DNA of 64,000 nt from Pseudomonas akapageensis (GCF_011355085.1 NZ_VXCP01000009.1:81128-145127); one strand, 5' to 3'; counted from the stretch's first letter, positions 1 to 9,234 are shown. Notes: generated by a model from the letters alone, not told the origin. A program made the numbers and translations.

Positions 1-2
1 CT

Positions 3-941
3 ACCATACCCAGCCCGGATTCGGCCAACGCCGCCCGTTATGCTCAGCTTGTCAGATCCTCGAAGAAGGCGGAATGGCAGATCGATCGCGATCTGCTGCA
101 GGACCGGCGTTTCGACTTCTCGCGTAAATTCTTGCCCGACGGCCTGTCGCAGATCGACCGCCTGACCTTTCTCGCCGCGGACGAGGCGCGTCTGCTCAGT
201 CAGATTCAGGGCCGAACCTATGCGTATATCTTTGGCCTCGTCGAGCGCTTTATCAGTGCCAAAATGCTCGATCAGGGTCGGGCCCATGTCTTTGACGATC
301 AGCTCGCACTCGAAGCGCTGGTTCGCTTTTCCAACGAGGAGATCAAGCACCAGGAGCTGTTCGCGCGCATCGAGACGATGATTGGTGCGCAATTGCCAGC
401 GGGATATCGTCAGGTTGCCGACCCAAACGATGTGGCGCGTGCGGTACTTGCGGCCAGCACCTGGTCGGTGCTGGCGCTGACCTGTCATATCGAGTTGTTC
501 GTTCAGGCGCACTACGCGCAAAGCATCGCCCCGCGCGAGGAGTTGTGCCCACTGTTCAAGGATGTCTTCAAATTTCACTGGAAGGATGAAAGCCGCCACG
601 TCGTCCTCGATGAACTGGAGTGGAAGGCGGAACACGCGAAACTCTTGCCTGCCGAGCGCGACCAGGCCGTGAGCGATCTGATTGCGCTGGTGGCGGCCGT
701 CGACGGGATCCTGCAGGCGCAAGCGGCAGCCGATGCCGACTACTTCATGCGAAATGTACCTCGATCATTCAGTGTCGATGAGACTGCGCAGATCAAAGCC
801 TCCGTGCTGGGTGCCTACCGCTGGCAATACATTGTCTCGGGTGTGCAGCATCCACACTTTGGCCGGCTGCTTGCGCGCATGACGACACCCGAACAGATGG
901 CCATGATTCAGACCGCATTGGCGCCAATCATGAGCCATTGA
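3..941 (+). CDS. Ferritin-like di-iron protein (AurF/ferritin-type fold), 5' truncated by window edge
   Basis: The frame is open to the first base of the window, so the N-terminus lies outside; 312 residues are visible. Two E-x-x-H signatures (EEIKHQ and DESRH), each paired with an earlier glutamate in a long helix (GLVERF and HIELF), are the ligand pattern of a carboxylate-bridged di-iron four-helix bundle. Such proteins are oxygenases, N-oxygenases or hydroxylases; the substrate cannot be read from the sequence. No signal peptide can be assessed. The membrane protein gene that follows starts about 70 nt downstream on the same strand and may be co-transcribed. Fold: fairly sure. Reaction: unknown. 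Confidence 0.6.
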   Translation, partial: TIPSPDSANAARYAQLVRSSKKAEWQIDRDLLQDRRFDFSRKFLPDGLSQIDRLTFLAADEARLLSQIQGRTYAYIFGLVERFISAKMLDQGRAHVFDDQLALEALVRFSNEEIKHQELFARIETMIGAQLPAGYRQVADPNDVARAVLAASTWSVLALTCHIELFVQAHYAQSIAPREELCPLFKDVFKFHWKDESRHVVLDELEWKAEHAKLLPAERDQAVSDLIALVAAVDGILQAQAAADADYFMRNVPRSFSVDETAQIKASVLGAYRWQYIVSGVQHPHFGRLLARMTTPEQMAMIQTALAPIMSH

Positions 942-1009
942 TCGACAGCAGACGGCCGACCACGCGTCGGCCGCCTGCTGATGAAAATGATTTATCGAGG
1001 ATGGCCGCC

Positions 1010-1432
1010 ATGACGATACCGATGTGGATGTTGCTTGGCTTTGCGACCTGGACGTTGTTGCTGTTGATGGCAACCGTCGGGGTGTATCGCTGGGTCAGAA
1101 TCCTGTTCTCGAATGTCCCGATTGCGTCTTTTCGCAGCGATCAGCTCGAAGGCGAGGATTGGTATCGGCGCGGGACAAGAGCCCACGCGAACTGTGTGGA
1201 AAATCTGCCTGTCTTTGGCGTTATCGTGTGGGTGATTTCAGCCCTTGGTATCGACGGCCCCGCAGTGAACTTCTTGTCCATAAGCGTCCTGATCGCTCGC
1301 GTGTGCCAGTCGCTGGTTCACGTATCCCATGTGCAAACCGATACGTTCGTGGCGGTTCGGTTTACCTTCTTTTGCATTCAGTTGGTCTGTTTTCTCGCGC
1401 TCATTGTCATCGCTGCCTGGCATGGCGCTTGA
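1010..1432 (+). CDS. MAPEG family membrane protein
   Basis: A 140-residue protein with four hydrophobic segments. It has the loop pattern of MAPEG proteins (membrane-associated, eicosanoid and glutathione metabolism), including the basic RxxRAHxNxxEN motif after the first helix, seen here as RGTRAHANCVEN. Bacterial MAPEG members are small inner-membrane proteins, some with glutathione transferase activity; no substrate is implied here. The ATG at 1010 is chosen because GAGG lies 9 nt upstream; an ATG at 1001 directly abuts that GAGG, and longer frames begin inside the preceding gene's end. It follows the di-iron protein on the same strand. Confidence 0.75.
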   Translation: MTIPMWMLLGFATWTLLLLMATVGVYRWVRILFSNVPIASFRSDQLEGEDWYRRGTRAHANCVENLPVFGVIVWVISALGIDGPAVNFLSISVLIARVCQSLVHVSHVQTDTFVAVRFTFFCIQLVCFLALIVIAAWHGA

Positions 1433-1450
1433 ATATCGCGACCGCTCCAC

Positions 1451-2491
1451 TTATGCATCAGGCGTTTCGGACCTTCTGGAGAGCACGGGCTGTGGACGTT
1501 TCGCCGGCAGGATCTTGCCGGCCGTTTCCGCGAAGGGGGTGACGATCAGGCTGTAGATCGTCAGGTAGCGGTCGCGTTCCTGCTCCCCGATACCGAATCC
1601 GATGGTTTCAGGCTTCGAGGTGGTGACATAGAGCGTGCCGAACATCCAGTCCCAGAGTGACAGGTTGACCCCGAAGTTCTTGTTGAAGTGTCGGGGTGCG
1701 TCGCTGTGGTGGATCTGGTGCTGAGCCGGGCTGCTCAGTACATGCTCGGCCTTGGGGCCGAACGAAAGCCAGACATGACTGTGCCGCAAGTTTGCTCCCA
1801 ATCCATTGAAGATGAGCACCAGATAACTGACGCCGAACAGGGTGTAACGGCTGATCTCCCCGCCACAGGCGTACCAGAAAATACCGGCATAGAAACCGAC
1901 GCCGACAGCGGTCGTCAGTTTTTCGACGACCTCTTCCATGAAGTGAATCCGGCTCGCCGTCGCCGGTACCAGCACGGTGGCCGAATGGTGGACCTTGTGG
2001 AATGCCCAGAGCCAGCGGGAATGAAAGGCGCGGTGGGCCCAGTAATGCACAAAGTCTTTCACGAGAAAAACCCCCAGCCCGTAGAGCAGGGAGAGTGAAA
2101 GGTTTTCACCCAGGTGCGGGCGTGCACCCCACAGCTTGCTGAAAAAGGCGATGTAATCGCCGGAGCGCAGGATGTGCGGGTCAACCAGGCCGACAATGGG
2201 CAGCACCAGCGCGACCTTCAGGATGGCGCGCGCCAGGTAGTAGCGGTAATCCAGCAGCGCCGAGCGATGGAAATGGACCCGGTTGCCACCGATGAACTGC
2301 CACAGCGAGCGCGCGTCGGTCAGGCCGCGATGCTTCCTGAAACGGAACAGGCTGTAGGCAATGAGGTAGGACGTGAACAGAAACAGCAGACCGAGGCGGC
2401 CGTTCAGGTCGAAGATGCCGAAAAACTGGTCGAAGATGGGCTCGATTACCCACTGGGTCAGGTGCTCATAGATGAGCGAGAGAGCATCCAT
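1451..2491 (-). CDS. Sterol desaturase / fatty acid hydroxylase family membrane oxygenase
   Basis: A 346-residue integral membrane protein. It carries the histidine clusters of the fatty acid hydroxylase superfamily: HYWAHRAFH, then HKVHHS, and later HQIHHSD. These ligate a non-haem di-iron centre facing the cytoplasm. Several hydrophobic helices precede and separate the clusters. The open frame extends upstream into a repeat, but ATG at 2491 (MDALSL) is the first start that gives a normal family length and begins just before the first membrane segment. Substrate (sterol, hopanoid or fatty acyl chain) cannot be deduced. Convergent with the MAPEG gene, 18 nt apart. Confidence 0.8.
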   Translation of the reverse strand: MDALSLIYEHLTQWVIEPIFDQFFGIFDLNGRLGLLFLFTSYLIAYSLFRFRKHRGLTDARSLWQFIGGNRVHFHRSALLDYRYYLARAILKVALVLPIVGLVDPHILRSGDYIAFFSKLWGARPHLGENLSLSLLYGLGVFLVKDFVHYWAHRAFHSRWLWAFHKVHHSATVLVPATASRIHFMEEVVEKLTTAVGVGFYAGIFWYACGGEISRYTLFGVSYLVLIFNGLGANLRHSHVWLSFGPKAEHVLSSPAQHQIHHSDAPRHFNKNFGVNLSLWDWMFGTLYVTTSKPETIGFGIGEQERDRYLTIYSLIVTPFAETAGKILPAKRPQPVLSRRSETPDA

Positions 2492-2583
2492 GACAGGCTG
2501 GCCTCGGTCAAAAAGGAGGCCATTGTAAATCAGATTGCGATTGGTAATGGTTTTTATGTGGGAATTCAGCTGAAGGACGTTAT

Positions 2584-2694
2584 CTCGTTCCCACGCTCTG
2601 CGTGGGAATGCCGTGCCAGACGCTCTGCGTCGACCTTCAAGAGCGCTTTGCGGCGCGTCTCTGGATGCATTCCCACGCCGAGCGTGGGAACGAG
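2584..2694. repeat. Long palindromic REP-like element, copy A (double-palindrome form)
   Basis: The left arm CTCGTTCCCACGCTCTGCG continues TGGGAATGC. The right arm GCATTCCCACGC continues CGAGCGTGGGAACGAG. Each arm is itself a palindrome and the arms are inverted relative to each other around about 55 nt, which contain further inverted words (CCAGACGC, GCGTCTCTGG). Three similar long copies and three short copies occur elsewhere in the window. It lies between two minus-strand genes, where it could act as a transcript end. Confidence 0.85.
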
Positions 2695-2708
2695 GAGAAC
2701 GCTCCGGC

Positions 2709-4154
2709 TTACGACCCGATGTAACTGGTTTTAACGACCGTGTAGAACTCCTGGGCATAGCGCCCCTGTTCACGCGAGCCGTAGGACGAGCCTTTGCGCC
2801 CGCCGAACGGTACGTGGTAATCGACGCCGGCCGTCGGCAGGTTGACCATTACCATCCCGGCCTGGGAGTGCCGCTTGAAGTGGTTGGCATACTTGAGGGA
2901 GGTGGTCGCAATGCCGGCCGACAAACCGAACTCGGTGTCATTGGCCATGGCCAGTGCCGCTTCGTAGTCTGCGACCTTGACGATATTGGCCACCGGGCCG
3001 AAGACTTCTTCACGGCTGATGCGCATGTCGGCGGTGCTGTCGGCAAACAGGGTGGGGGCCAGGAAATAGCCTTCGGTGTCGCAGGTCACCAGGTTACCGC
3101 CGGTGATCAGGCGCGCGCCTTCGTTCTGGGCAATGTCGATGTAGCCCAGGTCCTGGTCGAGTTGGGCCTGCGACACCACCGGGCCGATATCGATACCTGT
3201 CTGTAAGGCATGGCCGACCTTGATCGAACGCATGCGCTCGGCCATGGCCTCGACGAATTTGTCGTGGATACCCGCGGTGACGATCAGCCGGCTCGACGCG
3301 GTGCAACGCTGACCGGTGGAGTAGAACGCGCTCTGTACCGCCAGTTCGACCGCTTGCTTGAGGTCGGCATCGTCAAGAATGATCTGCGGGTTCTTGCCAC
3401 CCATTTCCAACTGCACCTTGGCCTGGCGCGACACGCAACTGATCGCGATCTGGCGGCCAACACCGACGGAGCCGGTGAAGCTGACACCATCGACTTTGGG
3501 GCTGTTGACGATCGCTTCGCCGACGACGCGGCCGCTGCCCATCACCAGGTTGAACACACCGGCCGGAAAGCCGGCGCGCGAGATGATTTCGGCGAGCGCC
3601 CAGGCACAGCCCGGTACCAGATCGGCCGGTTTGAGCACCACGCAGTTGCCATAGGCCAGGGCCGGGGCGATTTTCCAGGCCGGAATGGCGATTGGGAAGT
3701 TCCAGGGCGTGATCAGGCCGACCACCCCCAAGGCTTCGCGGGTGACTTCAACGTGCACGCCCGGGCGCACCGACGGCAAGTAGTCACCCGACAGGCGCAG
3801 GCATTCGCCGGCGAAGAACTTGAAGATGTTGCCGGCACGGGTCACTTCGCCAATCGCTTCAGGCAGGGTCTTGCCTTCCTCGCGGGCCAGCAGGGTACCC
3901 AGCTCTTCACGACGCGCGAGGATTTCGCTGCCGACCTTGTCCAGTGCATCGCTGCGGGCCTGGATGCCGGAGGTCGACCATGCCGGGAAGGCCGCACGCG
4001 CCGCGTCGATGGCGGCATTGACCTGGGCGACATCGGCCTGGGCATATTCACCGATCACATCCGACAGGTCGGACGGATTGATGTTGGTGCTGTAGCGCGC
4101 GCCAGCGACCCACTCGCCGCCGATGTAATTGTCGAAACGCTTTGAATCAGTCAT
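2709..4154 (-). CDS. 2-ketoglutarate semialdehyde (2,5-dioxovalerate) dehydrogenase
   Basis: A 481-residue aldehyde dehydrogenase. It has the NAD(P)-binding PWNFP segment (about 150-154), catalytic Glu in LEMGGKN (about 250) and nucleophilic Cys in GQRCTAS (about 284). The neighbouring KdgD makes 2,5-dioxopentanoate, so the inferred step is its oxidation to 2-oxoglutarate, closing galactarate/glucarate degradation into the TCA cycle. ATG at 4154 is preferred because GGAG sits about 9 nt upstream; an in-frame upstream extension lacks a site. It is the last gene of the minus-strand catabolic set and is separated from kdgD by an intrinsic-terminator-like hairpin. Confidence 0.88.
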   Translation of the reverse strand: MTDSKRFDNYIGGEWVAGARYSTNINPSDLSDVIGEYAQADVAQVNAAIDAARAAFPAWSTSGIQARSDALDKVGSEILARREELGTLLAREEGKTLPEAIGEVTRAGNIFKFFAGECLRLSGDYLPSVRPGVHVEVTREALGVVGLITPWNFPIAIPAWKIAPALAYGNCVVLKPADLVPGCAWALAEIISRAGFPAGVFNLVMGSGRVVGEAIVNSPKVDGVSFTGSVGVGRQIAISCVSRQAKVQLEMGGKNPQIILDDADLKQAVELAVQSAFYSTGQRCTASSRLIVTAGIHDKFVEAMAERMRSIKVGHALQTGIDIGPVVSQAQLDQDLGYIDIAQNEGARLITGGNLVTCDTEGYFLAPTLFADSTADMRISREEVFGPVANIVKVADYEAALAMANDTEFGLSAGIATTSLKYANHFKRHSQAGMVMVNLPTAGVDYHVPFGGRKGSSYGSREQGRYAQEFYTVVKTSYIGS

Positions 4155-4173
4155 GGACGTTTTCTCCGTCAGC

Positions 4174-4200
4174 AAAAAAACCGCCGGTTGCCCGGCGGTC
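4174..4200 (-). terminator. Intrinsic terminator or attenuator between kdgD and the semialdehyde dehydrogenase gene
   Basis: Read on the minus strand, ACCGCCGG-GCAA-CCGGCGGT is followed directly by a run of seven T. That is a perfect 8-bp GC-rich stem, tetraloop and U-tract. It lies after the kdgD stop and before the dehydrogenase Shine-Dalgarno, so it would reduce or regulate read-through inside what otherwise looks like one operon. Confidence 0.8.
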
Positions 4201-4216
4201 TTGAGTCATGGGTCGG

Positions 4217-5128
4217 TTATTGCGCGCCTTGCTTGTCCATCAGGGCAGCGAGCATTTCGTACTCTTCGCGGGTCAGGTCGGTGAGCGGGGTGCGCACCGG
4301 GCCGGCGTCGTAGCCGGCGATCTTTGCCCCGGCCTTGACGATGCTCACGGCATAGCCGGACTTGCGGTTGCGGATGTCCAGGTACGGCAGGAAGAAGTCA
4401 TCGATGAGCTTGCCGACGGTGGCGTGATCGTCGCGGGCGATGGCGTGGTAGAAGTCCATGGCTGTTTTCGGGAGGAAGTTGAACACCGCCGAGGAGTAGA
4501 CCGGCACGCCGAGGGCCTTGTAGGCCGCGGCATAGACTTCGGCGGTGGGCAGGCCGCCCAGGTAGGTGAAGCGATCGCCCAGGCGGCGGCGAATCGACAC
4601 CATCAGCTCGATGTCGCCCAGGCCATCCTTGTAGCCGATCAGGTTCGGGCAACGCTCGGCCAGTTGCTCCAGCAGCGAGGCGCTCAGGCGGCAGACATTG
4701 CGGTTGTAGACCACCACACCGATGTTCACCGACTTGCACACGGCTTCGACGTGGGCGGCGACGCCGTCCTGGCTGGCTTCAGTCAGGTAGTGGGGCAGCA
4801 GCAACAGGCCCTTGGCACCCAGGCGCTCGGCTTCCTGGGCATATTCGATGGCCTGGCGGGTCGAACCACCGACACCGGCGAGGATCGGCACGCTGCTGGC
4901 GCAGGTATCGACCGCGGTCTTGATGATCTCACTGTATTCGCTGGCCGCCAGGGAGAAGAACTCACCGGTGCCGCCGGCAGCGAACAATGCGCTGGCGCCG
5001 TAAGGGGCCAGCCATTCCAGGCGCTTGATGTAGCCGGCGCGGTGGAAATCGCCCTGGGCGTTGAAATCGGTGACCGGGAAAGACAGCAGGCCGGCGGAGA
5101 GGATGGACTTCAGTTCTTGTGGATTCAT
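4217..5128 (-). CDS. kdgD: 5-dehydro-4-deoxyglucarate dehydratase
   Basis: A 303-residue class I aldolase-fold enzyme of the DHDPS/NAL family. It converts 5-keto-4-deoxy-glucarate to 2-oxoglutarate semialdehyde with loss of CO2 and water. Seen: the GGTGEFFSL substrate-loop motif (about 52-60), Tyr in YNRNV (141) and the Schiff-base Lys in YKDGLGD (167). Length matches known pseudomonad KdgD (about 303). ATG at 5128 is used: an upstream in-frame GTG has no useful Shine-Dalgarno. An ATCGTACAAC operator core lies about 65 nt upstream. Its product feeds the next gene, the semialdehyde dehydrogenase. Confidence 0.92.
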   Translation of the reverse strand: MNPQELKSILSAGLLSFPVTDFNAQGDFHRAGYIKRLEWLAPYGASALFAAGGTGEFFSLAASEYSEIIKTAVDTCASSVPILAGVGGSTRQAIEYAQEAERLGAKGLLLLPHYLTEASQDGVAAHVEAVCKSVNIGVVVYNRNVCRLSASLLEQLAERCPNLIGYKDGLGDIELMVSIRRRLGDRFTYLGGLPTAEVYAAAYKALGVPVYSSAVFNFLPKTAMDFYHAIARDDHATVGKLIDDFFLPYLDIRNRKSGYAVSIVKAGAKIAGYDAGPVRTPLTDLTREEYEMLAALMDKQGAQ

Positions 5129-5184
5129 TGTTTGCAACACCCTGAGTAGCGCACTGTGGAAAAAGTGTCAGCCTTGGCTGATGT

Positions 5185-5203
5185 CGTACGTCATCGTACA
5201 ACT
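5185..5203. promoter_or_regulatory. Predicted GntR/FadR-type operator upstream of kdgD
   Basis: Contains CGTACGTCATCGTACAACT. The core ATCGTACAAC (5193-5202) recurs before gntR itself (6147, inverted) and before the transporter (9297, and again at 9392). A repeated TCGTAC word 10 bp apart fits one helical turn. The location between the kdgD start and the upstream regulator gene supports control by that GntR protein; binding is inferred. Confidence 0.65.
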
Positions 5204-5279
5204 GAAAATACGAACGCTCAAGGGGGTGTGGACGATTAAATTTTCGGGGGAGGGTTCGAGGGGGATTTATGCAGGTCGA

Positions 5280-5304
5280 ACCTTCTCCACGGGAGGGAGA
5301 AGGT
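5280..5304. terminator. Hairpin downstream of the GntR regulator gene
   Basis: ACCTTCTCC and GGAGAAGGT form a perfect 9-bp inverted repeat with a 7-nt loop, about 40 nt past the stop codon of the minus-strand regulator gene. There is no clear U-tract, so it may be only a transcript-stabilising hairpin. Confidence 0.45.
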
Positions 5305-5343
5305 CGTGATCAAGGCAGGGAAGAAACGAGTCGGGGAGGCGGG

Positions 5344-6102
5344 TCAAGCGTTCTGCTTCTCGGCCTCTTCATGAGCCTGGCGCAGACGCTCGCGGCTGTT
5401 GGTCAGATGCAGGCGCATCGCCGCGCGCGCAGCCTCCGCATCCTGGCGGGCGATAGCCTCATAGATGGCTTCGTGCTCATGGCTCAGGCGGTTCAGGTAG
5501 TGCTGCTGGTCGTCATGGGCCAGGCGCGCCGAGTTGAGCCGGGTGCGCGGGATAATGCTGGTGCCCAGATGCGTCATGATGTCGGTGAAATAGCGGTTGC
5601 CGGTCGACATGGCGATCTGCAGATGGAACTGAAAGTCCGAGACGACGGCGTCATTGGCATTGGCAGCGCTTTGCGCAATGGCATCGAGGGCTGCACGCAT
5701 GGCCGCCAATTGTTCGGGGCTGCGACGCTGGGCGGCCAGGCCCGCGGATTCGACTTCCAGGCTGATGCGCAATTCGAGAATGGCAATCACATCACGTAGC
5801 GTGACGATCGTCGCCGGGTCGATGCGAAAGCCGCTGGGGCTGGGGCTATCCAGAACGAACGTGCCGATGCCGTGGCGCGTTTCCACCTGGCCCGCTGCCT
5901 GCAGACGCGAAATGGCTTCGCGCACCACGGTGCGGCTGACGCCTTGTTCTTCCATGATGGCCGATTCGGTCGGCAGCTTGTCGCCTCGCTTGAGATGACC
6001 GTCGCGAATGCGCTCGGTCAGCACGGTAACCAATTCCTGGGCAAGGCTGCGAGGTTTTCTGCGTGCGCGAGGCTGGGCGCTCTGGTTTTCCATGTCGAAC
6101 AT
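5344..6102 (-). CDS. FadR-subfamily GntR transcriptional regulator of galactarate/glucarate catabolism
   Basis: A 252-residue regulator. The N-terminal winged HTH (about 17-85) has the GntR hallmark GDKLPTESAIMEEQGVSRT and the wing HGIGTFV. The C-terminal all-helical FCD domain (about 105-235) has the metal-binding pattern of FadR-type sensors (D in SDFQFH, H in HLQIA, late HEAI/MRLH histidines). It sits inside the sugar-acid operon and has an inverted copy of the operator core about 45 nt upstream of its own start, so autoregulation is likely. ATG at 6102 versus 6093 cannot be separated: neither has a strong ribosome site. Confidence 0.85.
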   Translation of the reverse strand: MFDMENQSAQPRARRKPRSLAQELVTVLTERIRDGHLKRGDKLPTESAIMEEQGVSRTVVREAISRLQAAGQVETRHGIGTFVLDSPSPSGFRIDPATIVTLRDVIAILELRISLEVESAGLAAQRRSPEQLAAMRAALDAIAQSAANANDAVVSDFQFHLQIAMSTGNRYFTDIMTHLGTSIIPRTRLNSARLAHDDQQHYLNRLSHEHEAIYEAIARQDAEAARAAMRLHLTNSRERLRQAHEEAEKQNA

Positions 6103-6146
6103 CGATCTCGGGAGGGGCGGTGGAGTGGGTATCATAGCTTAATGCG

Positions 6147-6156
6147 GTTGTACGAT
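6147..6156. promoter_or_regulatory. Predicted operator core upstream of the GntR gene
   Basis: GTTGTACGAT is the reverse complement of the ATCGTACAAC core found upstream of kdgD and the transporter. It lies 45 nt upstream of the regulator start, consistent with autoregulation. Confidence 0.6.
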
Positions 6157-6179
6157 CACCTGTCTCGGATCCACCCCTG

Positions 6180-6208
6180 CTCGTTCCCACGCGGAGCGTG
6201 GGAACGAG
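6180..6208. repeat. Short palindromic REP-like element, copy B
   Basis: CTCGTTCCCACGC and GCGTGGGAACGAG form a perfect 13-bp inverted repeat with a 3-nt centre. It looks like the two outer arms of the long element fused without the internal part. It sits between garD and the regulator gene. Confidence 0.8.
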
Positions 6209-6229
6209 GAAATTGCGATGTCTTCTCAG

Positions 6230-7783
6230 TCAGGTAATCGGCGCCGGGTTGAACAAGGTAATGTCATTGTGCAGCCTGTACCGCTCGGCCCACGTCTGCT
6301 TGCGGCCACTGGCAACATCCAGATAGTAGTGGAACAGCTCCCAGCCCAATTCTTCGATCGTGGCACGACCTGTCGCAATACGACCGGCATCGACATCGAT
6401 CAGGTCCGGCCACCGTTCGGCCAGTTCGGTGCGGGTCGAGACCTTGATCACCGGGGTCATGGCCAGGCCGTAGGGCGTGCCGCGTCCGGTGGTGAAGACA
6501 TGCAGGTTCATGCCGGCGGCCAGTTGCAGGGTGCCGCAGACAAAGTCGCTGGCCGGTGTCGCGCAGAAAATCAGGCCCTTGCCTTGCACCCGTTCGCCCG
6601 GGCCGAGCACGCCGCTGATTGCGCTGCTACCGGATTTGACGATCGAACCCAGGGATTTTTCGACGATGTTCGACAGCCCGCCCTTTTTGTTGCCAGGCGT
6701 GGTGTTGGCACTGCGATCGGCTTCACCGCGCTGCAGGTACTGATCGTACCAATCCATTTCCCGGACCAGTTCGGCGGCGATTTCCGGGGTTTGCGCACGT
6801 GAGGTGAGCATGTAGATGGCGTCACGCACTTCAGTGACTTCGGAGAACATCACAGTCGCGCCGGCGCGAATCAGCAGATCGCAGGCGTACCCCAGGGCCG
6901 GGTTGGCGGTAATGCCGGAAAAGGCATCGCTGCCACCACATTGCATGCCCAGGATCAGCTCGGACGCGGGCACGGTTTCACGGCGACGTTGATCGAGTTT
7001 TTTCAGGCGCACTTCAGCCAGTTCCATGATCTGTTCGATCATTTCGCCAAAGCCGTGGCTGGAATCCTGCAGGCGATACAGCCAGGGTTCGCTGAGGTCC
7101 ACCGAGCTGTCATCTTCATGCATGACCTGGCCGGCCTGCAGCTTCTCGCAACCAAGGCTGATCACCAGGGCTTCACCGCCCAGGTTGGGGTTGCGCGCCA
7201 GATTGCGCACGGTGCGGATCGGGATATAGGCATCGCGCGCGGTGATCGCCACGCCGCAGCCGTAACTGTGGGTCAAGGCCACCACGTCATCGACGTGCGG
7301 GTAACTGGGCAGCAGTTCTTCGCGTATGCGCTTGACCGCATGCTCCAGTACGCCTGCGACGCACTGCACCGTGGTGGTGATACCCAGGATGTTGCGGGTG
7401 CCCACGGTACCGTCGGCGTTGCGATAGCCCTCGAAGGTAAAGCCTTCCAGCGCCGGCAAGGCGGCGGGCGTCGCGTCGGCCATGGGCAGGCTGTCGAGCG
7501 GGGGTGCCGAAGGCATTTGCAGCTGGGTTTCCTTGACCCAACTGCCCTGGGGCAGATCTTGCAGGGCGTAGCCGATGACCTGGCCATAACGTATGACCTT
7601 GCCACCCTTGGCAATATCGACCAGTGCCACCTTATGGCTCTGCGGAATGCTTTCAATGACCGTGAGGCCATCGGGAAAGCGACTGCCTTCTGCCACCCCC
7701 TGGTCATTGACCACCACCACGACGTTGTCGTTCTCGTGCAGGCGAACGTAGCGCGGGGAGTCGGAATGTTCGATCAGTTGCAT
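6230..7783 (-). CDS. garD: Galactarate dehydratase
   Basis: A 517-residue member of the UxaA/GarD (altronate/galactarate hydratase) family. It converts galactarate (meso) to 5-keto-4-deoxy-D-glucarate, the KdgD substrate. Seen: an N-terminal SAF-like domain (to about 95), then GTRN at the start of the catalytic part, cysteine-containing HSYGCG, SLGCEK and [12 protein letters not shown], and the GRGTPYG loop near the C-terminus. These are family landmarks, and the length is typical. AAGGG lies about 9 nt before the ATG. Its context between a sugar-acid MFS transporter and the regulator/KdgD pair makes the assignment firm; altronate dehydratase is the less likely alternative. Confidence 0.88.
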   Translation of the reverse strand: MQLIEHSDSPRYVRLHENDNVVVVVNDQGVAEGSRFPDGLTVIESIPQSHKVALVDIAKGGKVIRYGQVIGYALQDLPQGSWVKETQLQMPSAPPLDSLPMADATPAALPALEGFTFEGYRNADGTVGTRNILGITTTVQCVAGVLEHAVKRIREELLPSYPHVDDVVALTHSYGCGVAITARDAYIPIRTVRNLARNPNLGGEALVISLGCEKLQAGQVMHEDDSSVDLSEPWLYRLQDSSHGFGEMIEQIMELAEVRLKKLDQRRRETVPASELILGMQCGGSDAFSGITANPALGYACDLLIRAGATVMFSEVTEVRDAIYMLTSRAQTPEIAAELVREMDWYDQYLQRGEADRSANTTPGNKKGGLSNIVEKSLGSIVKSGSSAISGVLGPGERVQGKGLIFCATPASDFVCGTLQLAAGMNLHVFTTGRGTPYGLAMTPVIKVSTRTELAERWPDLIDVDAGRIATGRATIEELGWELFHYYLDVASGRKQTWAERYRLHNDITLFNPAPIT

Positions 7784-7823
7784 GGGTTGGCCCTTTTTCT
7801 AGCGGTTCAGGCTGAATCGGATG

Positions 7824-7856
7824 GCCTCCTGCCGGGGCGGGCAGGAGGCTTTTTTT
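7824..7856 (+). terminator. Strong hairpin with T-run between transporter and garD
   Basis: GCCTCCTGCC and GGCAGGAGGC form a perfect 10-bp stem, followed on the plus strand by seven T. Both flanking genes are on the minus strand, where the same hairpin lacks a U-tract. As an intrinsic terminator it would therefore stop antisense transcription; on the sense strand it is a stable intercistronic hairpin. Confidence 0.6.
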
Positions 7857-7857
7857 C

Positions 7858-9234
7858 TTACCGACGATCTTGTGCGAGCTTGGCATCGCCAGGGTGGTCC
7901 GCCGCGGCGTTGTGCTGGCTGGCGTCTTCACGCAGTTCCACACGCTTGATCTGGCCGACGATCACCAGGTAGCTGAACACGGCCACCAGGGCATTGGCGC
8001 CAACATACACCAGGGCCCATTTGAAGGAGCCCGTCGCGCTGATGATGTAGCCAATGATGATGGGTGTGGTGATCGAGGCAATGTTGCCGAAGGTGTTGAA
8101 CATGCCACCGGACAGCCCGGCGATCTGCTTGGGCGAAGTGTCGGAGACCACGGCCCAGCCCAGCGCACCCAGACCCTTGCCGAAGAATGCCAGGGCCATG
8201 ATGCCGACCACCATCCATTCGGCATCCACATAATTGCAGATGATCATGGAGGTCGAAAGCAGCAGGCCGACCACGATCGGTGCCTTGCGTGCGAAGGTCA
8301 GCGAACTGCCGCGGCGCAACAGATAATCGGAAATGATCCCGCCGAGCACGCCACCGATAAACCCGCAGATGGCCGGTAACGAGGCGATGAAACCCGCCTT
8401 GAGGATCGACATCCCGCGTTCCTGGACCAGGTACACCGGGAACCAGGTCAGGAAGAAGTAGGTGATGGCGTTGATGCAGTATTGCCCCAGGTACACGCCC
8501 AGCATCATGCGGCTGGTCAGCAGTTGCTTGATATAGCCCCATTTCGGACCGGTACTGCCGGGCTGGCGCGGCTTGTCCATATCCACCAGGCCACCGTTGC
8601 GCTCGATGTGTTCGAGCTCTGCGGCGCTGATCATCGGGTGTTCCTTGGGGTTGTAGATGAGCTTGAGCCAGGCGATCGAGAACAGAACGCCCAGGGTGCC
8701 CATGACCACGAAAACGTGCTCCCAGCCCCAGGCATGGACGATGTAGCCCATGAGCGGCGCAAACAGCACGGTGGCAAAGTACTGGGCCGAGTTGAAGATG
8801 GCCGATGCCGTGCCGCGTTCGGCGGTGGGGAACCAGGCCGCGACGATCCGGGCATTACCGGGGAATGAAGGCGCTTCGGCAAAGCCCACCATGAAACGCA
8901 GCATGAACAGGGCGACGATCGCGTTGGCCACCGGCATGTAGCCGACGAAGCCTTGCATCACGGTGAACGCCGACCAGGTGAAAATGCTCATGGCGTAGAC
9001 TTTCTTCGAGCCGAAACGGTCGAGCAGCCAGCCCCCCGGGATCTGGCCGAGGACATAGGCCCAACCGAACGCGGAGAAGATAAAGCCCAGGGTCACGGCG
9101 TCGATGCCCAGGTCCTTTTGCAGGCTGGAGCCGGCGATGGAGATGGTGGCGCGATCGGCATAATTGATCGTGGTCACGACAAACAGCATGAACAGAATCA
9201 AATAGCGTACATGCGTCTTTTTCGTCGCTTGCAT
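7858..9234 (-). CDS. MFS sugar-acid transporter (galactarate/glucarate:H+ symporter, GudP/GarP type)
   Basis: A 458-residue, 12-helix transporter of the anion:cation symporter branch of MFS. Visible marks are the NYADRATISIAG segment in helix 1, the GWLLDRFGSKK loop 2-3 signature, and the GxAEAPSFPGNAR motif typical of the GudP/ExuT/phthalate group. It imports galactarate or glucarate for GarD. It is first in the minus-strand order transporter, garD, gntR, kdgD, dehydrogenase. An operator core lies about 65 nt upstream of its ATG. Confidence 0.85.
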   Translation of the reverse strand: MQATKKTHVRYLILFMLFVVTTINYADRATISIAGSSLQKDLGIDAVTLGFIFSAFGWAYVLGQIPGGWLLDRFGSKKVYAMSIFTWSAFTVMQGFVGYMPVANAIVALFMLRFMVGFAEAPSFPGNARIVAAWFPTAERGTASAIFNSAQYFATVLFAPLMGYIVHAWGWEHVFVVMGTLGVLFSIAWLKLIYNPKEHPMISAAELEHIERNGGLVDMDKPRQPGSTGPKWGYIKQLLTSRMMLGVYLGQYCINAITYFFLTWFPVYLVQERGMSILKAGFIASLPAICGFIGGVLGGIISDYLLRRGSSLTFARKAPIVVGLLLSTSMIICNYVDAEWMVVGIMALAFFGKGLGALGWAVVSDTSPKQIAGLSGGMFNTFGNIASITTPIIIGYIISATGSFKWALVYVGANALVAVFSYLVIVGQIKRVELREDASQHNAAADHPGDAKLAQDRR

